From NCBI RefSeq assembly GCF_016495865.1, contig NZ_CP054706.1, positions 1,178,001 to 1,242,000 of the forward strand: a DNA stretch of 64,000 nt. Reading direction: 5' to 3'. The position numbers and the translations under genes were made by a program. Every line of letters begins with the position of its first letter. Positions within the stretch are counted from its first letter, which is position 1. The DNA comes from Salicibibacter cibi. GTDB lineage: Bacteria > Bacillota > Bacilli > Bacillales > Marinococcaceae. The notes under the pieces were generated by a model, which saw nothing but the letters and a program-made list of their open reading frames with translations, did not search any database and was not told the DNA's origin. Below, piece after piece: positions 53,461 to 61,751 of the stretch.

Positions 53461-54126
53461 TTACTCATTTTCATCGCTATCTCTTGAATATAAGTTATGA
53501 AGCAGGGTTGCTGTTTCATCAATGAGCTCGTCACTAACGATATCTGCACCGATTGATCGCATTATTTCTTGTACAAACTTCAACCGTTGATATAATTTTT
53601 CTTCATCAGCTTTGAAAATCACGGGATCACAATAAATATTGAGTAATAAAAAGAAAACCTCTGCACTTTCAACCGGATATTTTGTAGCAATAGATCCGTC
53701 TGCCAATCCTTTTTTCATAATATCCGAAAATACGGGAGCACTATTTTCTATGGAATCTTTCATGATTGATACGATAAAATCAGGACTCTTTATTTGTGTG
53801 CTTAATACTTTATCAAAAGCACGCGCTTCCTGATCTGCTATATTTTTTTCCAAGATCGCGGTTAATTTCTCTCTTTCTGATTGTGCATCGACTGTACCCA
53901 TCCACTTATTCAAGCTTTCTTTTACGCTACTGGCCTTGTTTTCTTTGACAGCATTTATAATTTCATCTTTCGAATTAAAATGATGATAAATACCGCCTTT
54001 AGATATCTCAAGCGTATTTGCAATATCTTGCATGCTTGTTTTTTCGTAGCCTTTTTCCATAAACAACCGAACCGCCGTTGCCATAATATTTTCCTTTGTC
54101 TGTTTTGGATTATATTTTCTGCCCAT
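53461..54126 (-). CDS. TetR/AcrR-family transcriptional regulator
   Basis: 221 residues with the TetR HTH at residues about 12-50 (AVRLFMEKGYEKTSMQDIA, LEISKGGIYHHFNSKDE). A palindrome CCGA-N4-TCGG at 54157-54168, 31 bases upstream of its start, is a good candidate for an autoregulatory operator. Probably represses itself and the DUF418 gene downstream (92 bases). Confidence 0.9.
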   Translation of the reverse strand: MGRKYNPKQTKENIMATAVRLFMEKGYEKTSMQDIANTLEISKGGIYHHFNSKDEIINAVKENKASSVKESLNKWMGTVDAQSEREKLTAILEKNIADQEARAFDKVLSTQIKSPDFIVSIMKDSIENSAPVFSDIMKKGLADGSIATKYPVESAEVFFLLLNIYCDPVIFKADEEKLYQRLKFVQEIMRSIGADIVSDELIDETATLLHNLYSRDSDENE

Positions 54127-54156
54127 GTTTTATTCACTCCAATTGCCAATTTAATT

Positions 54157-54168
54157 CCGAATGGTCGG
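54157..54168 (-). promoter_or_regulatory. TetR-type operator CCGA-N4-TCGG
   Basis: CCGAATGGTCGG, flanked by AT-rich sequence, before the TetR gene start. Inferred from symmetry and position. Confidence 0.5.
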
Positions 54169-54290
54169 TTTTAAATTTACTCGAAAATATTGTTAATGTC
54201 AAGACAAATTCGGAAATTTTATTAAGTGTAGCTTTAAAATAAAGATCGATCAAAAATACCTCACAAAGCTGTATATTATTGTAAACAAAA

Positions 54291-54330
54291 AAGAATCCAT
54301 TTTGATCAATCTTTTTCAAAATGGATTCTT
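54291..54330 (-). terminator. Terminator with 14-bp perfect stem
   Basis: AAGAATCCATTTTG (54291-54304) with CAAAATGGATTCTT (54317-54330), and a T tract on the minus strand. It ends the gene at 54422-54700. Confidence 0.85.
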
Positions 54331-54421
54331 TCTTTGTGGAGTATTGTTCAATTTTTATAAAAAAGTTTGATCACTTTCTAATGCGATCTTAAACAATCGC
54401 GCCTCGTTTGTTTAAATGTGT

Positions 54422-54700
54422 TTATTTGTCTTCAAATTTTAGGGCATCCACGTACTGTTTGCCTTCCACCAATGAAAGCCCTAATGTTTCTCTTACCTTT
54501 TTCACCGCTTTAACATCTTCACCATCTTTAATTAATTTTCGCAACTCATCATTAATTGGATTCTCAGGAATGTTTACCTGCTCAGAGATTTGGTCTAGAG
54601 TGTACTTTAAGCCTTTAAGACGACCATCAAGTTTAATGACAGTAAAAAGTAAATAAAGACCAATAATTAAAAGCAATATTTCTATAAAGTTAAATTCCAT
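54422..54700 (-). CDS. Membrane protein with ribosomal L7/L12-like C-terminal domain
   Basis: 92 residues. N-terminal membrane helix (FIEILLLIIGLYLLFTVI), a short linker, and a C-terminal domain DVKAVKKVRETLGLSLVEGK that mirrors the L7/L12 C-terminal fold (VKAVREATGLGLKEAK). Such proteins are common in Bacillus and have no known function. Confidence 0.75.
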   Translation of the reverse strand: MEFNFIEILLLIIGLYLLFTVIKLDGRLKGLKYTLDQISEQVNIPENPINDELRKLIKDGEDVKAVKKVRETLGLSLVEGKQYVDALKFEDK

Positions 54701-54833
54701 ATTGAAAATCCCCTAATTTTTCACAGTTTTCTTCGACAATTTGGTTCTTCTCGTGAAGAGCGCAATCCCTGTTATTCCAGAATTGTGCCTCGATTGTTGC
54801 GCAAAAGAAAATTGCTTGCTGTCCTGTAAGGCA

Positions 54834-55313
54834 CTAAATGAAAACACCTTCAATACGAAGTAATTGCTTTTTCATTTCTAAGCCTCCAGCGTATCCAGTC
54901 AAACTTTTACTTTTGCCAATAACCCGGTGACATGGAAATATAATCGGGAACGGATTTATACTGTTTGCATGCCCTACGGCACGAATAGCTTGCGGTCGAT
55001 TAATCAAACGAGCAATTTCAGAATACGATTTTGTTTCCCCATAAGGAATCGCTTGCAATGCTTTCCATGACTGTTTTTGAAAAAATGTTCCTTCAAGTTC
55101 AAATGGTAGCTCAAAATCCTTGCGTTCCCCGCCAACATATTCTTGAAACTGTTGCCGAATCGGTTTTCCTAGCTCAGAGCTTTTTTTAACAGCATTATTT
55201 TCCTTAAAAGTAAACCAATGATGGTCAGTTAATAATATGCGCACGAGCGTTCCATTTTCCCTTAAAACAAATCTTAAACATCCTATATCTGTTTGATATT
55301 CGTCATAGACCAT
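54834..55313 (-). CDS. adaB: AdaB methylated-DNA-protein cysteine methyltransferase
   Basis: 159 residues. Repairs O6-alkylguanine; active site FPCHRVIGKS and helix PYGETKSYSEIA are intact. ATG 55313 lies inside the end of adaA (11-base overlap), giving coupled translation as in the B. subtilis adaAB operon. Second paralogue of ogt at 12873. Confidence 0.93.
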   Translation of the reverse strand: MVYDEYQTDIGCLRFVLRENGTLVRILLTDHHWFTFKENNAVKKSSELGKPIRQQFQEYVGGERKDFELPFELEGTFFQKQSWKALQAIPYGETKSYSEIARLINRPQAIRAVGHANSINPFPIIFPCHRVIGKSKSLTGYAGGLEMKKQLLRIEGVFI

Positions 55314-55875
55314 AGCTGAAATCCTTTCTATACTGTTGGGGTGTACACTGTGTCTGTTTTTGAAAAGCATGATAAAAACTTGAGGCGTTTTGAAACCCTA
55401 CTTCATAACAAATATCAATAATTGATCGGTCAGTGTTTATTAAAAGCTCAACGGCCTTACGTACACGTATGTGCTCTAAAAAGGAGCGTGGCGTTTTTGA
55501 CGTTTGCTTTTTAAAAACTCGCCCTAAATAATAGGGGCTTATACCGATATGTTGCGCTATTTGCGTCAATGTAAGGTTTTCCATATAATTCGCTTGAATA
55601 TATGCCTTCGTATCATTAATGAGATCCATTTGGGGATCAAAGTTTATCATATCCGGTTGGCATCTTTTGCAGGGACGAAAACCTGCACATTTTGCTTCTT
55701 CTGCTGTTGGAAAAAAGGTGATATTTTCTTTATTGGGGCATCTTGACTTACAAGAAGGGCGGCAAAAAATTCCTGTTGTTTTCACCGCATAGAAAAACTG
55801 GCCGTCATATGAATGGTCACAGCTGTTAGCGATTTTTACCATGTCATTGAAAGAAAACTCTGCATGAACAACCAT
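55303..55875 (-). CDS. adaA: AdaA methylphosphotriester methyltransferase and transcription activator
   Basis: 190 residues from ATG 55875 (CAGGAGC at 8 bases; an upstream ATG at 55899 is possible). The N-terminal Ada zinc domain has the four ligands Cys38, Cys42 (FCRPSC), Cys69 and Cys72 (CKRC). The C-terminal part is an AraC-type double HTH (TLTQIAQHIGISPYYLGRVFKK, IIDICYEVGFQNASSFYHAF). Methyl transfer from DNA phosphotriesters to Cys38 turns it into an activator of adaAB. Confidence 0.93.
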   Translation of the reverse strand: MVVHAEFSFNDMVKIANSCDHSYDGQFFYAVKTTGIFCRPSCKSRCPNKENITFFPTAEEAKCAGFRPCKRCQPDMINFDPQMDLINDTKAYIQANYMENLTLTQIAQHIGISPYYLGRVFKKQTSKTPRSFLEHIRVRKAVELLINTDRSIIDICYEVGFQNASSFYHAFQKQTQCTPQQYRKDFSYGL

Positions 55876-55903
55876 GTCGCTCAGCTCCTGTCTCTTCATT
55901 ATT

Positions 55904-57151
55904 TTAACGCCTTTTATTAAAAAAGAACATGTAAGCTACATATATAGAAATGACCACCAATGGAACAATGATGTATGACCGAAAAAACGGGAGGACGAGG
56001 GCACATAAAATCATGGCGATCAATGAACAAATCCACGGCAATGTTCCTTTTCTAAATAGCTTAACACCAGCGGCCATTGAAAGAATATAAACAAGAATCC
56101 CCAAGGACGTTGGAATAAATAAAATATCATTAAACGTAAGAGAAAAAGCGTTTGTCATGAACACTCCCGCCCCTGCGAACATAACGACAAACAAAACCAT
56201 ACGTCTTGATATTTGGATTTTTGAGTGTAACACCGAAAAATAAGAAGGAAAAGCCCCATCTCTACTTAGTGAATAACCAAGCTGAGTAAGACTTGCGACA
56301 AATGCGTTTGTTGTTCCTGTACAAATGATGAAAGCGAGAATACCGGTCAGCAATTGAGCATGTAAACCAAACGTATCATTTATAATAACGGCAATAGGCG
56401 ATAAATCACTCTCCATATCACCGTACGTGCCTGTGCCAATGGTTATAAAACTAAGGGCAAGAAAAAGCACACCAATAATTATAGCACTTATAATAGTACT
56501 TCTAACGATGTTTTGATTGGGATTCTTAAAATTGTTTGCAAGGTTACAAATCGCCTCCCAACCAAAAAAAGCCCAAAAAATGGCGGTTATAGCAGATCCG
56601 ATTGAACCACTTCCTCTAGGGAAAAAAGGGCTAAATTGATCCCAACTTATACTAGGAATAGCCAATACAATCGTTACTACTAACAGAAGAAATAAACAAC
56701 CACTTAACAGTAATGCCAATTTGCCACTTACTCGAATGCCATAATAGTTAGTGATTCCGGCAATAACCAACATCAATATGGCAGCAAACGTTATCTCCAT
56801 CTGTGAAAAATCAAAGGCATTTCCTAAATAATAAGCGCCTGTTAAAGCAACAATGGTTTGTCCGACTGCTGCTGTAACAAAATAGAACCATCCAATAATA
56901 TTTCCTAAATGTTCCCCGAATGAATACCTTACAAAAGTGGCAGCCCCTCCAGCGTCTGGGTATTCTCGCGCTAAACAAGCAAACGAATAAGCCAGGGGAA
57001 AACTAATCATAATCACGATCATCCAAGATAATATGGACGCTGGCCCGGCTATTGAGGCTGTAACACTGGATAAAAAAAGGACACCAGATCCTAAGACCGT
57101 TGCAATATATAAAGCAATCCCTTGAAATAATCCAATTGATGTATTGGTCAT
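55904..57151 (-). CDS. Amino-acid permease, APC superfamily (YjeH-like)
   Basis: 415 residues with about 12 membrane helices. The first helix signature GIALYIATVLGSGVLF and the helix-6 region AIFWAFFGWEAICNLANNFKNP are typical of the APC superfamily YjeH/amino-acid efflux branch. It lies upstream of adaA on the same strand (28-base gap) and may be co-transcribed with it. Substrate not known; YjeH exports branched-chain amino acids and methionine in E. coli. Confidence 0.88.
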   Translation of the reverse strand: MTNTSIGLFQGIALYIATVLGSGVLFLSSVTASIAGPASILSWMIVIMISFPLAYSFACLAREYPDAGGAATFVRYSFGEHLGNIIGWFYFVTAAVGQTIVALTGAYYLGNAFDFSQMEITFAAILMLVIAGITNYYGIRVSGKLALLLSGCLFLLLVVTIVLAIPSISWDQFSPFFPRGSGSIGSAITAIFWAFFGWEAICNLANNFKNPNQNIVRSTIISAIIIGVLFLALSFITIGTGTYGDMESDLSPIAVIINDTFGLHAQLLTGILAFIICTGTTNAFVASLTQLGYSLSRDGAFPSYFSVLHSKIQISRRMVLFVVMFAGAGVFMTNAFSLTFNDILFIPTSLGILVYILSMAAGVKLFRKGTLPWICSLIAMILCALVLPFFRSYIIVPLVVISIYVAYMFFFNKRR

Positions 57152-57324
57152 GTAGTCACCTCTTTTCTACATGCAATATACCAATATAAGATTAAGGTAC
57201 GCTTCCGGATTTTTGCGGTCTAATTTATTAAAGTTTCTAATGGCTGTTCTGAACTATTATGTTAACGATGAATCAACATTTAAGAAGGTTTTTAAGATGC
57301 CATTTATTCCAGATAATCGCTCTT

Positions 57325-57360
57325 TTCTGGTACAACCTTTATTCCACAAAAGCGCTACGT
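57325..57360. repeat. Dispersed 29-bp repeat, copy 1
   Basis: TGGTACAACCTTTATTCCACAAAAGCGCT occurs here near 57329-57357 and again with one change at 58623-58653. Both are in gaps between minus-strand cargo genes. Confidence 0.65.
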
Positions 57361-57449
57361 TTATAGAACAGTCCAAACTTATATTAGCTGGTATCATTAG
57401 AGGTAGAGCCAATAGCTTAAAAATCAATTTACAATGATTATCGAGCGAA

Positions 57450-57995
57450 CTAACTGATTTTAGCTTGCATGAGTTCGTATATCTTACGAGCAGTATTAAC
57501 ATTTCTTACCGTAACTTGTTTGTATAATTTTGATCCAACAATCTTTGACATTCCGCTTTTGGTTACATTTTTCTTCTCAACAGACCATAGAATCGCTCCG
57601 GGAACATATTTCACCGTGTCAATATTTGGTTTGATAACCACATTCTCAAGAACGGACTCATCATCAATTTCATCCCATAAAAACATAACGTCACTTTTGC
57701 TGTCTTTGTCATTTTTCCACGTGTCAGGAATAGCATTAATGATTCGTCTGACATCATCAACGCTACGAACTACTACTTTAATTTGTAACCCGAAATCATA
57801 ATGTATTGCTTCTTCCAATATACTTGATAGCTCAGCTTTTGATATTCCTTTACATGAAAAAATAATATTACCTGTATTGATATATGTCACCACATCATTC
57901 ATCTCGGCTTTTTCAAACGTTTGTTTAAGTAATTTCATGTCAACTTTATTTTTCCCGCCCACATTAATCCCCCGAAGAAGAGCAATATAAACCAT
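57450..57995 (-). CDS. DUF1697 protein
   Basis: 181 residues. Begins with the family's invariant YIALLRGINVGGKNK and has TYINTGNIIFSCK soon after. Found widely, often beside DinB-like or accessory genes; no known reaction. ATG 57995. Confidence 0.9.
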   Translation of the reverse strand: MVYIALLRGINVGGKNKVDMKLLKQTFEKAEMNDVVTYINTGNIIFSCKGISKAELSSILEEAIHYDFGLQIKVVVRSVDDVRRIINAIPDTWKNDKDSKSDVMFLWDEIDDESVLENVVIKPNIDTVKYVPGAILWSVEKKNVTKSGMSKIVGSKLYKQVTVRNVNTARKIYELMQAKIS

Positions 57996-58028
57996 AACAA
58001 TCCCCCTTGAGCCCTTTAACGTAACAAA

Positions 58029-58544
58029 TTAGTTCGTCGCTTGTCTGTCATAAAGATACATAATATAATCCGTCGGTACGCTAGGATAACCTTGTTGGCG
58101 TATCATCGCGGTAAGATTCCCACGGTGATAGGTACCATGATTGACGACATGCTGTACGAGTTCTGAAAGATGTGTTTCCAGCCGTCCGAAAGTCGGATGT
58201 TCTGCAATAATAGGCTTGTCCATATCTTCTTCACTATTGAAAAAGGCTCTATACATTTTGGCTAACTCTTCATACAGGGTTTCCATTTCTTCGATACCCT
58301 TATCCTTTGTCTTTTCTTGCGCCTGTATAATGGAAGATTGAACCTCATCCATGCTATTCTCCCGCATTACACCAAGGTATATTGTATCCGTCATATAAAC
58401 ATGAACAAGCGTCTCCGCAATTGAGGGAAAAACACTTTGAATTTCCTGGGTGTAAACACTAGGAGGCAGCTCTTTTAACCTTTCGAAAAATCTGTTATTT
58501 GCCCAGATATGATAGTCATACAACTGTAAGGCACGGTGTTTCAT
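58029..58544 (-). CDS. DinB-family metal-dependent protein
   Basis: 171 residues. Four-helix DinB/YfiT fold with the His triad: first in ETLVHVYMTD, then HVVNHGTYHRGNL. These proteins bind Ni or Zn and act in bacillithiol- or glutathione-linked transfer reactions in some species. It may share a transcript with DUF1697 (33-base gap). ATG 58544. Confidence 0.88.
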   Translation of the reverse strand: MKHRALQLYDYHIWANNRFFERLKELPPSVYTQEIQSVFPSIAETLVHVYMTDTIYLGVMRENSMDEVQSSIIQAQEKTKDKGIEEMETLYEELAKMYRAFFNSEEDMDKPIIAEHPTFGRLETHLSELVQHVVNHGTYHRGNLTAMIRQQGYPSVPTDYIMYLYDRQATN

Positions 58545-58622
58545 TTAAGACTCCTCCTTAATTATTCGCCTTATTATGGCTTTATTCTATCATAAAACCT
58601 TATTCAACAATCTGGCCTTTTT

Positions 58623-58653
58623 GTGGTACAACTTTTATTCCACAAAAGCGCTC
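58623..58653. repeat. Dispersed 29-bp repeat, copy 2
   Basis: TGGTACAACTTTTATTCCACAAAAGCGCT; preceded by CAACAATCTGGCC, whose near reverse complement GGCCCGATTGTTGAATA is at about 59330-59347. These belong to a dispersed palindromic repeat common in Bacillaceae intergenic DNA; I know no function. Confidence 0.6.
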
Positions 58654-58683
58654 GATTGGGGAATAACCTTTTATAAATTTGTA

Positions 58684-58971
58684 TTACATATTTTTACGGA
58701 AGTACATAATGGATATAGCATTAATGAGAATGAGTAGGGATAATACTGCAACTATAACGACTCCTAGTATTTCAGCAGAAATATTTAAAAATCCTACTAC
58801 TAAAACTAAAATTGCAAAAATAAGAAATAAAAAACTCATAGTAATATATGAAGCTTTAGCAAGTATGAACTTCCCTCTTTCATCTGTCCCTTCCTCCTTT
58901 GAAAAGCTAATGTACTTGCCTAAACCAAAACCTGCTATAATCACCGATATAACAATAAGTACATTGACCAT
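58684..58971 (-). CDS. Hypothetical membrane protein paired with an XRE regulator
   Basis: 95 residues with three hydrophobic helices (VLIVISVIIAGFGLGKYI, ITMSFLFLIFAILVLVVGFL, ILGVVIVAVLSLLILINAI). Its ATG overlaps the TAA of the XRE gene by one base (TAATG), so the two are translated as a pair. Function unknown; XRE plus membrane protein pairs of this kind occur in many Bacillus genomes. Confidence 0.8.
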   Translation of the reverse strand: MVNVLIVISVIIAGFGLGKYISFSKEEGTDERGKFILAKASYITMSFLFLIFAILVLVVGFLNISAEILGVVIVAVLSLLILINAISIMYFRKNM

Positions 58972-59195
58972 TAACTGTCACCCTTTCTCTTATAAGTAAA
59001 AATATCTTCAATCTGCTTATCAAATAATAAAGCAATTTCAAAAGCTAATTTTAAAGATGGATTATATTTGTTGGATTCTAAAGAATAAATCGTCTGTCTA
59101 GTTACATTAAGTTGATCCGCAACGTATTTTTGGGTCCAACGTTTTTCTGCTCTGAGGATATATATATTATTGAATAAATCATTCTCTTCTTTCAT
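58971..59195 (-). CDS. XRE-family helix-turn-helix regulator
   Basis: 74 residues, the size of small Cro-like regulators of the YozG/YvaO kind. HTH: WTQKYVADQLNVTRQTIYSLESNKYNPSLKLAFEIA. First gene of a pair with the membrane protein. Confidence 0.92.
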   Translation of the reverse strand: MKEENDLFNNIYILRAEKRWTQKYVADQLNVTRQTIYSLESNKYNPSLKLAFEIALLFDKQIEDIFTYKRKGDS

Positions 59196-59280
59196 TAACT
59201 CACCACACTAAAAAATAATGTAAAAAATATATTACTTAAGTAAAGTTTACATTACATTCATTCGTATGTCAAATTTAAAA

Positions 59281-59322
59281 TAAAAAAAAAAAGGGAGTAG
59301 TTTAAACTACTCTCTTTTCTTC
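59281..59322. terminator. Bidirectional hairpin in the right end of the element
   Basis: GGGAGTAGTTT/AAACTACTCTC palindrome flanked by A's and T's. Confidence 0.7.
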
Positions 59323-59424
59323 AACAAAATGGCCCGATTGTTGAATAGTAATTCTTACATTTCCATGTTAACATCAAAGCCTTTACACAGCTAATTATTT
59401 TTATTGTATGTAGCTGTTCTCCAT

Positions 59425-59449
59425 TTGCAGTGACGAAACAATGACGACT
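59425..59449 (+). repeat. Arm-type direct repeats, right end
   Basis: CAGTGACGAAACAATGACGAC, matching the left block at 46085-46109 in the same orientation, 100 bases inside the right core. Confidence 0.5.
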
Positions 59450-59547
59450 TCATCACTTTATATGCTGTGTATGATCAATACCTTTTCTAAAAGCGTTGAT
59501 TTCCCTCGGTTTTAATCTCAAATATCACTTATATTTCTTCCGGTCTC

Positions 59548-59581
59548 CCATGGTAAGGATGAGGTCTTTCCTATGAGGTAT
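59548..59581 (+). other. Right junction (attR): core repeat and chromosomal terminator half
   Basis: Core 59548-59566 identical to 45996-46014, followed by TTTCCTATGAGG, the right half and tail of the interrupted terminator. No tRNA 5' half is present before the core. Confidence 0.8.
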
Positions 59582-59678
59582 TTCTCCGGCTTTTAGAATA
59601 GCCAACAGTTGGCATGAAAGAAAATGATTGATACTATAAAGTGAAACTACCTCTATAAGAAGAAATGAGTGATGATTG

Positions 59679-60359
59679 ATGAGTTATACGATTTATCTTG
59701 TTGAAGATGAAGAAAACTTATCAGAGGCACTAAGGGCTTATATGGAAAAAGAAGGATGGACGGTAAAACTGTTTCAAGATGGCGATAAAGCACAAGAATC
59801 CGTAGAAGAAAGGCCACATTTATGGGTGCTTGACATTATGCTTCCGGGGACAGACGGTTATCAAATTTTAAAAACGATTCGCGAAATCCAGGGGGATATT
59901 CCGGTTATTTTTATTTCTGCCAGAGACCAAGATTTGGATCGGGTGCTTGGATTGGAAATGGGGAGCGATGATTACATATCCAAGCCCTTTTTGCCACAAG
60001 AACTGATTATTCGTGTCAAGAAATTGTTGACACGTGTGTATGGTTCCGAATCCGAAGAAAACAAAACGGTTGATTTAAATGATTATACGATCGATCCGGA
60101 GGCTCGAACGGTCATAGATGAACAAAATGACAAACAAGTCGTTGATTTGACGACAAAAGAAATGGACCTGATTTTGTTACTGACGGTTCAAGTAGGCAAA
60201 GCCCTTTCCCGCGAGGATATTATTGAGGAAGTATGGGGAGAGAACTATTACGGTTCTGAACGAGCGGTGGATGATGTCGTGCGGAGAGTGCGCAAAAAGA
60301 TGCCTCGCATCCACCTTGAAACATTGTATGGGTATGGGTATAGGATTCTATCGTCATGA
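59679..60359 (+). CDS. cssR: Response regulator CssR
   Basis: 226 residues, OmpR type. Receiver domain with phospho-acceptor in LWVLDIMLPGTDGY and K in ISKPFLPQELI; C-terminal winged helix (LTTKEMDLILLL, GSERAVDDVVRRVRKK). The text is close to B. subtilis CssR (SYTIYLVEDEENL, HLWVLDIMLP), which activates htrA and htrB under secretion stress. Overlaps cssS by four bases (ATGA). Located next to yhaM-prsA, so secretion stress sensor and foldase lie together. Confidence 0.9.
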   Translation: MSYTIYLVEDEENLSEALRAYMEKEGWTVKLFQDGDKAQESVEERPHLWVLDIMLPGTDGYQILKTIREIQGDIPVIFISARDQDLDRVLGLEMGSDDYISKPFLPQELIIRVKKLLTRVYGSESEENKTVDLNDYTIDPEARTVIDEQNDKQVVDLTTKEMDLILLLTVQVGKALSREDIIEEVWGENYYGSERAVDDVVRRVRKKMPRIHLETLYGYGYRILSS

Positions 60360-61720
60360 TGCGGATGAATCTTACTCGGAGAATATGGTTATCTTTTCTT
60401 TCTTTGCTCGTTTTGGTCGGCTTGTCGATGATCATTATTTATCCGATATCGATTCAAGGGACACTCACGGAAGAAACCTATCGAATCATTGAACAACAAC
60501 AAAGGCAATTAGTCAATCCATTCAGCGAGCAATTTTCACCGCCGGATCCGGATGATGCGCTTATTGACCCTTCTTCACGGGCGGTGGGCCACATCTTTGT
60601 TGCCGATCAAGTGGCCGGTACCAGAGTCGAGGAAGAAATACCGACAGAATTGGAAGAAGCCTATCAAGATATGTTTGCGCAAGCTTTTGCACAAGAGTCG
60701 GAAACCGGTCGCTATGAATTCACATATCAAGATTCCACGGTGTTTTACGTTGTGACGCGTATTGATGCAAGTGAAGATGATGAGATAGACGAGGCTTATT
60801 ATATTTCCTTTATGTGGGATGCCTATCGTGATTCAATGGTTAATCAGCTTTGGGAGAACCTTGTTTATTTAATGCTGATCACTTCAGCGTTAAGTTTGCT
60901 TCCGGTCCTTTGGCTCACCCGTTATCTGCGGAAGCCTTTGCGCTTGCTTGGGAATCATTTTGAGCAAATTGCAAAACGAAACTGGAAGGAGCCTTTTCAT
61001 TGGGAAGGCGATGATGATTTCCAAAAACTATCGGATCAATTTGAGCTCATGCGCCAGAACTTGATCCGATACGACGACGCCCAAAAAACGTTTATGCAAC
61101 ATGCATCCCATGAACTGAAGACACCGATCACGGTTGTGAAGACGTATGCGCAATCCGTGAAAGACGGCGTGCTCCCGAAAAACACGGTGGAAGAATCGAT
61201 GGATGTCATTCTTCAGGAATCGGATCGCATGGATAAACGGGTCAAAGACATGCTCTATTTTACAAAATTGGGGAACTTAAAAGAAGAAACCATTAACCTT
61301 GAAGAAATATCGTTTGGGGCATTGGCCTATGAATTAGAGGAACGTTACCGACTGCAAAGGGATGATCTTGATTTCATCGTAGAAGGTGCGGCCATTCGCT
61401 TTCAAGGAGACCCTGAACACATACAAATATTACTGGAAAACCTCATTGAAAATGCATTGCGCTATGCAAAAAGTGCCATTTGGATTCGTGCTGAACAAAC
61501 GGATCATTACGTGACGTTGATTGTTGAAAATGACGGGAAAACCATTAGCGAAGAAGATATGGAAACGATGTTTGAACCTTTTCGGAAAGGCAATAAAGGT
61601 CAATTTGGACTCGGGCTTGCCATTGTTCGGCAAATTACGGAGCTACATCGCGGGCGTCACGGCGTCTTTAACGCGAATGGCAGGGTGTCTTTTCAAATGA
61701 CCTTGCCGCGTCAACCATAA
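60356..61720 (+). CDS. cssS: Sensor histidine kinase CssS
   Basis: 454 residues. Two membrane helices (IWLSFLSLLVLVGLSMIIIYPI and LVYLMLITSALSLLPVLWLT) around an extracytoplasmic acidic sensor domain, then HAMP, HisKA with phospho-His in SHELKTPITVVKTYAQS, and HATPase boxes (LIENALRYAKS, KGQFGLGLAIVRQ). Senses misfolded exported proteins. The ATG at 60356 overlaps the cssR stop. Confidence 0.9.
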   Translation: MMRMNLTRRIWLSFLSLLVLVGLSMIIIYPISIQGTLTEETYRIIEQQQRQLVNPFSEQFSPPDPDDALIDPSSRAVGHIFVADQVAGTRVEEEIPTELEEAYQDMFAQAFAQESETGRYEFTYQDSTVFYVVTRIDASEDDEIDEAYYISFMWDAYRDSMVNQLWENLVYLMLITSALSLLPVLWLTRYLRKPLRLLGNHFEQIAKRNWKEPFHWEGDDDFQKLSDQFELMRQNLIRYDDAQKTFMQHASHELKTPITVVKTYAQSVKDGVLPKNTVEESMDVILQESDRMDKRVKDMLYFTKLGNLKEETINLEEISFGALAYELEERYRLQRDDLDFIVEGAAIRFQGDPEHIQILLENLIENALRYAKSAIWIRAEQTDHYVTLIVENDGKTISEEDMETMFEPFRKGNKGQFGLGLAIVRQITELHRGRHGVFNANGRVSFQMTLPRQP

Positions 61721-61751
61721 ACAGGGAGGGAGAGAAGGGCGAGCATAAATC

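Larger units (their letters stand above)
45996..59566. mobile_element. Defective integrative conjugative element, ICEBs1/Tn916-type, 13.5 kb
   Basis: Bounded by exact 19-bp core repeats (45996-46014, 59548-59566). Inside, in order: tRNA-Thr 3' half, arm-type repeats, truncated integrase (-), ydcO-position gene and helP (+), then conE, conD, conC, conB and small genes (-), then cargo. The con genes run opposite to helP, unlike ICEBs1, so part of the element is inverted. Relaxase (nicK), coupling protein (conQ), conG, cwlT and regulator genes were not found. It therefore cannot transfer by itself. Confidence 0.8.

Noticed and set aside
57171-57437. Plus-strand ORF of 88 codons between cargo genes
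   Set aside because: It overlaps a dispersed repeat, lacks a ribosome-binding site and shows no family pattern.
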